From the NCBI GenBank assembly GCA_021804095.1, contig JAJZKQ010000005.1, positions 1 through 38,860 of the forward strand: DNA of 38,860 nucleotides, in the 5' to 3' direction. Every line of letters starts with the position of its first letter. The stretch's first letter is position 1. The position numbers and the translations under genes are program-made. The notes under the pieces are model-generated. The model did no database searches, was not told the origin of the DNA, and worked only from the letters and a program-made list of their open reading frames with translations. The stretch comes from Microcaldota archaeon (GTDB taxonomy: Archaea; Micrarchaeota; Micrarchaeia; Micrarchaeales; CABMGC01). This document shows positions 27,496 to 35,838 of this stretch, in pieces.

Positions 27496-28938
27496 TTACA
27501 CGAGTTTGAGTTTTCTGCCTAGGCTGAGCCTTATGCTTCCGCCTAGCATCTTGGCTATGTTATCAGTAAGTGAATAAAGAATCATTAGGTCTATTACTCC
27601 GAGCACATAGAACTGTAATATCAGGTATAGGTTGTATTCTACAAGCATGTTGAGCAATGGGAAGATATTGCTTCCACTGCTAAATGCCATCGGAAGGTAA
27701 CCCATTATGCTTGTGACTCCCTGTACACTGGTGGCTACGCTATTTCCTGTAGGGTTGTTGAAAACGGTTGTTACTGTGGTAACTATCGAGGAACAGGCTG
27801 AGCTCAGGAATCCTTGTGGCAGATTTGCAGGATCTTGACAGAAGGAGAGGGCTGAATTTGATGCCTGGATTATAGGTGAAAAACTGACTGGGCCTAAAGG
27901 AGTGCAGAAGTTGGTTCCTACTACACTGCAGAACCAGTTCGATATTGGAGCATTAAAGAGTATCAATATTGAAGGCCATATTATGGCTATGCCTATTGCA
28001 AATGCGATGAGTGTTCCGCCTATTCCTCTAAAAAGAGGAAGAGACCTCATCACTATGCCTATGGGAAAGAGTACTGCAAGTCCTAAGAAGATAAGGAAAG
28101 GAAGTATAACTATCTGGGAAGAATAGAATACCATAGCTGGAACTACAAGGTATATTACGAAATCGGTAAGCAGGGAAGAGAATTGCCCAAGATATATGAT
28201 ATTTACCCCCAATAGAAAGCTTTGATACAAGTATACACCACTTACTCCGGAGCGAAATACTGGGAGGGCAGCAAGCGCAGGCAGTAATGTATCCAATGCC
28301 GGATTTGGAATAGGAATTCCGGAAAAAGATAGACTTATTGACTTTACAAATGATACATCAAATATGTAAGGTGCAAAATTGTCTATAGAAAGATTAGCCT
28401 GATTGTTTACAGTACAGAGATAGTTTTCTGAATAAAGTGCGAGGCTCTGCACGCTTGTAGGATATCCCTGTATTGCAGATGAGCTCCCATTTAGGATGAG
28501 GCCCATGCTGCTTATGAATGATATCGAAAGAAATACGATAGCTATAAGGACTGCTGTTTTTATTACCTCCCAGTATTCCTTCTGGAGCCAGTTGTTTATG
28601 TTGGATGAGGGAATGAGTTTGCCAAGGGCGTATGCTACCGCGATTACAAGAAATGATATCATCAATGCAAGGATTGAAAGCGCTATTGCGCCTCCAGGTA
28701 TGTTATAAGAAAGACCGTAGGTATTCATCAGGCTTTGGAAACTTGAAGACGAGGCGCCTGTTACAGCTGCATTGCCGGAAGGGATAGTGGTTCCTGTTTG
28801 TGCTCCGAATAGTGTATTGCATTCATAGCTTGGGCTGAAGGCAGGTATGCCTATTATCGTTGCGTGTACAGAGGATACCATGAAGAGGGCCAGAACCAGA
28901 GATATAAGTCCTGTTTTTGCTGCCCTATGACTATCCAT
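27496..28938 (-). CDS. Polytopic membrane protein with signal peptide (paralog 6 of 6)
   Basis: Signal-like GLISLVLALFMVSSVHA; motif LFPIGIVMRSLPLFRGIGGTLIAFAIGIAIIWPSILI. Confidence 0.8.
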   Translation of the reverse strand: MDSHRAAKTGLISLVLALFMVSSVHATIIGIPAFSPSYECNTLFGAQTGTTIPSGNAAVTGASSSSFQSLMNTYGLSYNIPGGAIALSILALMISFLVIAVAYALGKLIPSSNINNWLQKEYWEVIKTAVLIAIVFLSISFISSMGLILNGSSSAIQGYPTSVQSLALYSENYLCTVNNQANLSIDNFAPYIFDVSFVKSISLSFSGIPIPNPALDTLLPALAALPVFRSGVSGVYLYQSFLLGVNIIYLGQFSSLLTDFVIYLVVPAMVFYSSQIVILPFLIFLGLAVLFPIGIVMRSLPLFRGIGGTLIAFAIGIAIIWPSILILFNAPISNWFCSVVGTNFCTPLGPVSFSPIIQASNSALSFCQDPANLPQGFLSSACSSIVTTVTTVFNNPTGNSVATSVQGVTSIMGYLPMAFSSGSNIFPLLNMLVEYNLYLILQFYVLGVIDLMILYSLTDNIAKMLGGSIRLSLGRKLKLV

Positions 28939-28960
28939 GACTGTTTATAATATAACAAGC

Positions 28961-28970
28961 TATAAAGTAT
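28961..28970 (-). promoter_or_regulatory. Putative TATA box for the polytopic-protein operon
   Basis: Minus strand ATACTTTATA about 25-30 nt upstream of the start at 28938. Confidence 0.4.
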
Positions 28971-29091
28971 TGACGTAAAGATCGAAATATGGAAGTCAAA
29001 TTTAGAATTTCATATTTAGGTTGGATTTGCTGTTATTTTTAACTAAAAATGTTTTTTGAAGAGTAGTTTATAGGATTTTGCATCTCCAGTA

Positions 29092-30912
29092 TCAGAGTTC
29101 TATTGGATTTTCAGGGTTGCCCCATATAGATGCTGCAATTCTTTTTTGTGTTTTTTTGACTATGTCCTCTGCGCTTTTTATATAGGAATTTATATTTTCA
29201 GCATATGTTGTTGCGGAGCTGGTTCTGCCTAGTCCGGTGAGATAATTGCTGTAGTAAGGATTGGTAAGATGATGGGTTATTGATTTGTCAATAGGTCCAT
29301 ACAACTTATTGTATATCCTTACATATGCACGATCAAATTGATTCCCGGTTATCTCACCTTTTTCATATTTTTCCTTTAGTTCTGAAAGTACTCCAGGAGA
29401 AGCGGATTCTTGTTGAGCAGTCTCTTGTAAGGATGGGCTGGCAGTCTCCTTTTGGAGTTCTTCTTGCGAGGAAGCTTGTTTAGCTGGCTGAGGGCTGTAT
29501 TGCTTATCTTCGCTTGCGGGTTCTTTTTGAGACTCTGCCTGCGAGGAAGGTCTCCCTGTGTATTTTTCTATCTCTTCAAGTCGTTCTTTTACATTTTCAT
29601 ACATTATTGGTGCAATATCCTTGAGGTTTTTGCCTTCTTTTATCTTTGAATCTATCTCTTTTATAGTACTTTGAAGTTCTTCGTATGCATTTGGCCTACG
29701 TGCCTTGTCCATATTTTTTAGTTCTTTTTCAAGTGTGGTTTTTGACCATTCCAGATCAGATAGTGCAGCTTCCATATGCCCAGTATATAGATTGCCTGCT
29801 GGTTCTCTTTCAGATTCGGCTTCCTCTACATGTATCTGCCTTCTTAAGTTCTGGATTTGAGTCAGTTCCTTCCATGCGTTTCTTGAATTTAGCCTCTGGC
29901 CTGGAGAAGCCTGGAGCGGATCAAGAGTCTTGCTGAGAAGAGGAGTGAATGCCAGAAGCAGATCAGATGTGTTGTATTTTTTGTTATATGAATCTTCAAG
30001 GGATTTGAGTTTTTCTTTCTTCGCTTCTATAGATTCCTGTCTGCTTTTGATTTCCTTGCCTTCTTCTCCATATATAAGTGTTCTAAGGGCAGCCTGTTCT
30101 ACATAAGGCCTTGGGGTTGGTGCGTTTTCCTCTTTCTTTTCTGAATCCGGTAGTTTTGGTTTATAAGTTCTGTAAGTATCATGTATGGATTTGGAGACGC
30201 CCCATAAGATGGGTGTTGCATAACGGAAAAATGTCCCGGAGTTTGGCGTTTTTTTCTCTTTTCCTGTATTTTTAGCTATAGGAGCTTCTTTAGAGCCTTT
30301 TGGGCCTTTCATAAGATTTAGCCTGGTTGCTGTTCCTTTTATTGCTGATATGGTAGAACCTGCCAGTGTCTGCGGCTTAAGAATATTTGCACTTGGAGTC
30401 TTTGCTGCTGAACTGCCGGGCTGAGTTCCGAGTGATTTGGAAGAGGAGCTTCCGTTCCTTGAATTGCTTTCGGAAGCTGGGCCTTTTCTGCCACGCAGAA
30501 CTCTTGCTTGAGCCAAAATGCCTCCCAGAATTCCACGCCTCTTACTTTCATAATCATTTTTGCCGCCCTTGTTTTTGTATTTTGATTTGTATCTAATGAA
30601 AGGATCCAGGTATGCCCTCATTCCGTAACCGGATTTTGCCATTGATCCCCTGCTTGCACCCCCATATGAACCCATTCCACTTAGGAGCTGGCTTATTCCA
30701 AAAACATTGAAAAAGCTGAAGTTTCTTGTTGAGCCTGCGGCAGCGGCAATTAGTATTATTATTATCACTATGGGGATAAGCGCATTTACTGCACCTACAG
30801 AGAGTATAATCCATGGAATTGCAAGGATAGAGAGGAAAATGGCCGCATAGGTTGCCTTAGGCATGGCTTTTAATAGATGACCTTTAGATACTGGCTCTTG
30901 TTTGTACATCAT
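29092..30912 (-). CDS. 606-aa protein: two N-terminal TMs plus long charged, Ser/Glu/Lys-rich, partly coiled-coil cytoplasmic tail
   Basis: AAIFLSILAIPWIILSVGAVNALIPIVIIIILIAAAA followed by a basic linker and charged helices (KSRQESIEAKKEKLKSLEDSYNKKY...). Confidence 0.75.
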   Translation of the reverse strand: MMYKQEPVSKGHLLKAMPKATYAAIFLSILAIPWIILSVGAVNALIPIVIIIILIAAAAGSTRNFSFFNVFGISQLLSGMGSYGGASRGSMAKSGYGMRAYLDPFIRYKSKYKNKGGKNDYESKRRGILGGILAQARVLRGRKGPASESNSRNGSSSSKSLGTQPGSSAAKTPSANILKPQTLAGSTISAIKGTATRLNLMKGPKGSKEAPIAKNTGKEKKTPNSGTFFRYATPILWGVSKSIHDTYRTYKPKLPDSEKKEENAPTPRPYVEQAALRTLIYGEEGKEIKSRQESIEAKKEKLKSLEDSYNKKYNTSDLLLAFTPLLSKTLDPLQASPGQRLNSRNAWKELTQIQNLRRQIHVEEAESEREPAGNLYTGHMEAALSDLEWSKTTLEKELKNMDKARRPNAYEELQSTIKEIDSKIKEGKNLKDIAPIMYENVKERLEEIEKYTGRPSSQAESQKEPASEDKQYSPQPAKQASSQEELQKETASPSLQETAQQESASPGVLSELKEKYEKGEITGNQFDRAYVRIYNKLYGPIDKSITHHLTNPYYSNYLTGLGRTSSATTYAENINSYIKSAEDIVKKTQKRIAASIWGNPENPIEL

Positions 30913-31133
30913 ATTTCCTTGATGCGCTAATCAGGATTAGAATAAATCCCCATATATAATATACTTATACATATGGGTTTGGTATGCATCTCCAGCGTTC
31001 TTTGTTTGGACGGAATTCTTACTCTCTATATTAAGAAAAATGCGAGTGGAGATTAATTGGAAGAGAATACAAAGAGAAGATATGATAGAATTCAGAGAGC
31101 CTATGCATAACCTTCTCCATTCTGAATCAGGGT

Positions 31134-32132
31134 TTAGTCCCAGGAGAGCTCTCCACGGTTCTTGTATTCTGTAACCCTTGTTTCAAAGAAGTTCTTCTCT
31201 TTCCTTAAGTCCATGATCTCGCTCATCCAAGGAAAAGGATTCTCTGTGTTGAATACTTTCTTCAGGCCTATGCGCTCAAGCCTTCTGTCTGCAATATAAT
31301 ACATATAGTCTTTTATCATTTCAGTATTCAGGCCCAGGATTCCGTTAGGGAGTGCGTCTTTTGCATATTGGATCTCCAAGTCTACGCCTTTGAGAATGAT
31401 ATCAGTTATCTGTTTCTTGAAGTCTTCGGTCCATATCTCAGAATTTTCTTCGACTATCTGGTTTATAAGATCGGCACCGAAGGCCAGATGGACTGTTTCA
31501 TCTCTCAATACATATTGGAATTGTTCGCCTACGCCGACCATCCTATTGCTTCTTAGAAGATGGAGCATCATTGCGAAGCCTGCGTAGAAGAATACACCCT
31601 CCATTACTATGTAATAACCCACCAGATCGTAGACGAATTTTTGTATATTTTCATTTCCTACAGTGTTGAAGTTTGGATCAAGGACCGATTTGGTCAGATT
31701 TACTACATACTCGTCTTTGGCCTTTATCGTAGGTATGGTATTATACATATTGTATATTTCGTCAGGGTCCAAGCCTAACGAGTCGCAGCAGTAAAGGAAC
31801 ATCTCAGTGTGCACTGCCTCTTCATAAGCCTGCCTTAGCAGGTACTGCCTTGATTCGGGATTGGTTATGTGCCTGTATATTGAGAGGATTATGTTATTTG
31901 CAGTCAGGCTCTCTGCCGTGGAGAAGAATCCCAGATTCCATAATATCATTCTTCTCTCATCCTCTGACAGCCCCCCTTTCTTTTTCCATAGCTCTATGTC
32001 CTGCTGCATAGGTATCTCTTCCGGTACCCAGTTGTTTGCTACTCCTGCTTTATAATGGGTTCTGGCCCATTCGTATTTTATTGGCAGAATTTTATTAGGA
32101 TCTACTTCTGATGCGTTGAGAATTTTTTTCAT
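31134..32132 (-). CDS. nrdB: Ribonucleoside-diphosphate reductase beta subunit (R2), class Ic-like
   Basis: Metal-ligand motifs FSTAESLTANN, EEAVHTEMF, MEGVFFYAGF, LRDETVHLAFG. ATG 32132 (MKKILNASEVDPNK) avoids overlap with nrdA; the ORF track start is 32192. Confidence 0.93.
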   Translation of the reverse strand: MKKILNASEVDPNKILPIKYEWARTHYKAGVANNWVPEEIPMQQDIELWKKKGGLSEDERRMILWNLGFFSTAESLTANNIILSIYRHITNPESRQYLLRQAYEEAVHTEMFLYCCDSLGLDPDEIYNMYNTIPTIKAKDEYVVNLTKSVLDPNFNTVGNENIQKFVYDLVGYYIVMEGVFFYAGFAMMLHLLRSNRMVGVGEQFQYVLRDETVHLAFGADLINQIVEENSEIWTEDFKKQITDIILKGVDLEIQYAKDALPNGILGLNTEMIKDYMYYIADRRLERIGLKKVFNTENPFPWMSEIMDLRKEKNFFETRVTEYKNRGELSWD

Positions 32133-32145
32133 TTGGTTCACCTTA

Positions 32146-35115
32146 TTATTGGCATGCTTCGCACTCTTCGTCTTCCCCCATTGCTCTTCCATCTATTCGG
32201 CATACCTTGGATTGTAGGTCGAAGTCCTGCGCCTGTACTGGTTCGACGGCTTCGGCTATGCGACTGGAACTTGACTCTTCTTCCGCTTTCGCCGAGATTG
32301 GATGCACTTGAATCGGAGCGGTCTCTGGATTTGTTTTCTCTTCGCTTGCAGGATTTTCTGAAGGCAGGTAGGTATACGAACTTGGCTGACGCTTCGGCTC
32401 CTGCTTCTCAGTAGTCTTGGTCTCTATTACTATAGGAGCTGTTCTGTTGGTTATCTCGAGGGTGCTTTTCTCTATGGTAGATGCGGCTATTGTCCTCAGA
32501 TAATATGTTGATTTGAGGCCCATTTTCCAGGCATATAGATATATTTCGGAGAGCCTCTTCCCTGAACTTGTTGCTGAGAATATGTTCAGGGACTGGCTCT
32601 GGTCTATCCATTTTGCCCTTCTTGCTGCTGACTCAATCATCCATTCCGGATCTATGTCAAATGCTTCCTTGTATTTGTCCTTCAATGCCTTTGGTATTGA
32701 TTCTATCTGCTGCAGGTTTCCGTCATTCTCCTTTATCTTTTCAAGCATTGTCTTATTCCAGAGTTCGTTTGCTTTTAAATCCTCAACTAAGAAAGTATTT
32801 ACCACAGTGAATTCGCCGCTCATGTTTGATTTTACATATATGTTTTTGTATATTGGCTCTATTGATGGATAACATCCGGCTATATTGGATATTGTTGCGG
32901 TAGGAGCCAAAGCCAGGGTGTTTGAGTTTCTCATGCCATGCTTTCTTATTGATTCCCTGACAACTTCCCAATCCATCTTTGATGTTCTTGGTACATCTAT
33001 CTTCATCTCTCTCTCTTGTTCTAAGATATCTAAAGTGTCTATAGGTAGAATGCCCCTGTCCCATTTAGAGCCTTTGAAAGTTTCGTATGCTCCCCTTTCC
33101 TTTGCAAGTTCTGAAGATGAGAGTATTGCATAGTAGGATATGAATTCCATGATCTCGTCTGAGAAATCAAGAGCCTCTTTGGAATCAAAATTCTTTGAGA
33201 TAGAATAAAGTGCATCCTGATAGCCCATTATGCCAAGGCCTACAGGCCTATGCCTCATGTTTGAATTTCTGGATTCCGGAGTAGGGTAATAGTTTAGATC
33301 GATTACATTGTCAAGCATGCGCATTGCTGTAGTAACAGTTTCCCTTAATGCGTCCTTGTTTATTTCCCCATTCGAGATATGCTTTGCCAGGTTTATTGAG
33401 CCTAGGTTGCATACGGCTGTTTCATCTTTAGATGTATTTAACGTTATTTCAGTACAGAGGTTGGAGCTGTGAACCACTCCAATGTGGTCTTGCGGTGATT
33501 TTATATTTGCGGGATCTTTGAAGACTATCCATGGATGACCTGTCTCAAAGAGGGAGGTTATCATTTTGCGCCATAGATGCTGTGCCTTCATCTTTTTGAA
33601 GAGCCTTATCTCACCTTTGGCTGCCTTATGCTCATACTCTATGTATTTTTCCTCAAACTTCTTCCCGTATGTATGGTGAAGTTCTGGAACTTCATCTGGT
33701 GAGAATAGTGTCCAATCCGAATCTTCAATCACTCTTTTCATGAATAGGTCAGGTATCCAGTTGGCAGTATCCATGTCATGTGTCCTTCTTCTTTCATCCC
33801 CTGTACTTTTTCTGAGGTCTAAGAAGTCTTCTAAGTCCAGATGCCATGTTTCAAGATATGCACATGTTGCGCCTCGTCTCTTTCCGCTTCTGTTTATTGC
33901 CACTGTCGTATCATTAGCTATCTTTAGGAAAGGGATGACACCTTGGCTCTCGACATTAGTGCTTTTTATTAGAGAACCTGTTGCCCTTATGTTAGTCCAG
34001 TCATTGCCTAGGCCTCCTGACCATTTTGAGAGCTGTGCGTTGTCACCTATGCTCTTGAATATGTGAGTCAGATCGTCTTCTACTGTCGTAAGGTAACAGG
34101 AACTTAGTTGGGGCTTTACAGTTCCCGAATGGAATAATGTTGGTGTAGAAGGTATGAATCTGAGTGAAGAGATCGTTTCATAAAACTTCATCGATTTTGA
34201 ATCCCTATCTTTTTCATTTATGGAAAGCCCCATTGCAACACGCATCCAGAAGAATTGTGGTGCCTCGATAGGCAGTCCTGTCTTTTTGTCTTTTATGAAG
34301 TATCTGTCATATAGAGTTTGGATGCCTCTGGAATTCATCAGCATGTCCCTTTCAGGAATAAGTATTCTTGAGAGCTTTTCAAGATCAAACTTGAGCAACT
34401 CCTTATCGAGAAGGCCTTGCTCAACTCCTTTTTTTATGGCATTGGGAAAGGACTTTGAATAAGACTCATTTATGTCCTTTGAAGATCCTGGATTTAATGC
34501 TTCCTTGTATAGTGATGATAGAAATAGCCTGGTAGTTATGGTTTCGTATGAGGTTGGATCTTTTTCTATCATTGCCTTGGCTGACATTACTGCAAGCTTG
34601 GCAAGATCCGATGTCTTTATGCCTTCATATATTCCCGCTTCTATGCTCCTTACCAAGTAGTCTATGTCTACAACGCCTTCAAAGCCTGCAGAGGCCCTTG
34701 CTACATGAGCCCTGAGTTTTGCGTTGCTGAAGACTTCCTTGCTGCCGTCTCTTTTTGTAACTGAGATTTTTCCGGATTCTATCTCTTTTATTATCTCTTT
34801 CTGGCGAAGTTCCCTTATTTCTCTGTGGCGCTCCCTGTAAAGTATATATGCCTTTGCGACATCGAAAAGGCCAAACTCCATTAGTGTCCTTTCTACAAGA
34901 TTTTGGATTCCCTCGACGTCCGGTGTCTTGTATCCTTTATACTGTACCTCTATTCCTTTAAGGACATGTTCGGTAAGTGCGTTGACATCTATATTTGAAG
35001 TGTTTCCGCGGGTTGCAAGGATTGCCTTGCGTATAGCGCTTCCTATCTTTTCAGGTCTGAATTCGTCTATCTCCCCATCTCTTTTTTTTACGTTAGAAAA
35101 TTTGTCCCATACCAT
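32146..35115 (-). CDS. nrdA: Ribonucleoside-diphosphate reductase alpha subunit (R1) with two N-terminal ATP cones
   Basis: Tandem ATP-cone motifs (VKKRDGEIDEFRPEKI, VTKRDGSKEVFSNAKL), SSCYLTTVEDDL, SNLCTEITLNTSKDETAVCNLGSINL, NTLALAPTATISNIAGCYPSIEP, C-terminal CEACQ. ATG 35115 preferred from the TATA spacing; ORF track start is 35133. Confidence 0.95.
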   Translation of the reverse strand: MVWDKFSNVKKRDGEIDEFRPEKIGSAIRKAILATRGNTSNIDVNALTEHVLKGIEVQYKGYKTPDVEGIQNLVERTLMEFGLFDVAKAYILYRERHREIRELRQKEIIKEIESGKISVTKRDGSKEVFSNAKLRAHVARASAGFEGVVDIDYLVRSIEAGIYEGIKTSDLAKLAVMSAKAMIEKDPTSYETITTRLFLSSLYKEALNPGSSKDINESYSKSFPNAIKKGVEQGLLDKELLKFDLEKLSRILIPERDMLMNSRGIQTLYDRYFIKDKKTGLPIEAPQFFWMRVAMGLSINEKDRDSKSMKFYETISSLRFIPSTPTLFHSGTVKPQLSSCYLTTVEDDLTHIFKSIGDNAQLSKWSGGLGNDWTNIRATGSLIKSTNVESQGVIPFLKIANDTTVAINRSGKRRGATCAYLETWHLDLEDFLDLRKSTGDERRRTHDMDTANWIPDLFMKRVIEDSDWTLFSPDEVPELHHTYGKKFEEKYIEYEHKAAKGEIRLFKKMKAQHLWRKMITSLFETGHPWIVFKDPANIKSPQDHIGVVHSSNLCTEITLNTSKDETAVCNLGSINLAKHISNGEINKDALRETVTTAMRMLDNVIDLNYYPTPESRNSNMRHRPVGLGIMGYQDALYSISKNFDSKEALDFSDEIMEFISYYAILSSSELAKERGAYETFKGSKWDRGILPIDTLDILEQEREMKIDVPRTSKMDWEVVRESIRKHGMRNSNTLALAPTATISNIAGCYPSIEPIYKNIYVKSNMSGEFTVVNTFLVEDLKANELWNKTMLEKIKENDGNLQQIESIPKALKDKYKEAFDIDPEWMIESAARRAKWIDQSQSLNIFSATSSGKRLSEIYLYAWKMGLKSTYYLRTIAASTIEKSTLEITNRTAPIVIETKTTEKQEPKRQPSSYTYLPSENPASEEKTNPETAPIQVHPISAKAEEESSSSRIAEAVEPVQAQDFDLQSKVCRIDGRAMGEDEECEACQ

Positions 35116-35124
35116 ATAACCAAC

Positions 35125-35140
35125 ACACAACACATTGTAT
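35125..35140. promoter_or_regulatory. NrdR-box-like palindrome 1 (ACACAACACATTGTAT)
   Basis: 13/16 match by eye to the bacterial NrdR-box consensus as I recall it (ACACWATATMTTGTGT); next to the nrdA TATA. Confidence 0.45.
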
Positions 35141-35146
35141 ATACGA
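35136..35146 (-). promoter_or_regulatory. Putative nrdA TATA box (minus strand CGTATATACAA)
   Basis: About 25 nt upstream of ATG 35115, consistent with leaderless transcription. Confidence 0.4.
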
Positions 35147-35155
35147 GCTCAGAAA

Positions 35156-35171
35156 CCACCATATGTTGTGG
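35156..35171. promoter_or_regulatory. NrdR-box-like palindrome 2 (CCACCATATGTTGTGG), within inverted repeat AACCAC-N8-GTGGTT
   Basis: 12/16 match by eye to the recalled NrdR consensus; starts exactly 31 bp from box 1. Confidence 0.45.
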
Positions 35172-35307
35172 TTAAGAAGCCCCTACCATATTGGAAGGCA
35201 TCTATATAAACAATTTCCATTTAGTAGATTTCGTAGAGTATTTGGATTTTGATGTGAAGTATATAAATGTATATCATCTCTCAGGCATAGAGGACATGCT
35301 GAGGGAA

Positions 35308-35838
35308 TTATCTGCCTTTCTCCTTTGGCTTCTTTGCATGCAACCTGTAGAGTTTTCCTAGCGAATAATAGGACAGAATCAGATTTGCCAGTATTGCTAT
35401 TCCTATCAGCCATTCCTGGTTTGATGCTACAAAGGAGATTGCTCCGCTTACTCCGATAATATTTACACCTATGCCGTATAATATTGTTGAAAGTATTGGA
35501 GAGCTGCAACCACAGCTTGTAATCAGACCTCCTGCTATTGTAGTAATTGCGCTTGTAGCTCCTTCTCCTACTGCAAGAATGCGGTTTTTGAGTGAAATGT
35601 GAATCTGGTATATGCTTATTGTCATAAGAAGCGAGGAAGTGAGCGAAAGCATGTATATGAAATAAGACGGCAGTGTTATCAGGAAGAGGCCATGGCTGCT
35701 TACTGTTATAAGAAAATGAATCAGAAAGTAATAAAGGATTGCAATTACAGCAAACGCCAGGACCATTATAGGAGAGGAGAATATGCGCTTGAGAAATATG
35801 TATCTCATTTTATTTTGGGCATTCTTGGGCATGTTCAA
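35308..35838 (-). CDS. Polytopic membrane protein with a conserved-looking CGC motif, coupled to the DUF929-like gene
   Basis: Several TMs and TTIAGGLITSCGCSSPILSTILYGIGVN; start overlaps upstream gene stop by 4 nt. Confidence 0.75.
   Translation of the reverse strand: MNMPKNAQNKMRYIFLKRIFSSPIMVLAFAVIAILYYFLIHFLITVSSHGLFLITLPSYFIYMLSLTSSLLMTISIYQIHISLKNRILAVGEGATSAITTIAGGLITSCGCSSPILSTILYGIGVNIIGVSGAISFVASNQEWLIGIAILANLILSYYSLGKLYRLHAKKPKEKGR

Noticed and set aside
32408-33133. Multiple small ORFs overlapping nrdA on both strands
   Set aside because: Overlap a certain gene; no support of their own.
32146-35133. Intein or insertion in nrdA (a frequent intein host)
   Set aside because: Catalytic motifs are contiguous and no intein block (N-terminal Cys block with C-terminal HN) interrupts them; length is explained by two ATP cones and the C-terminal linker.
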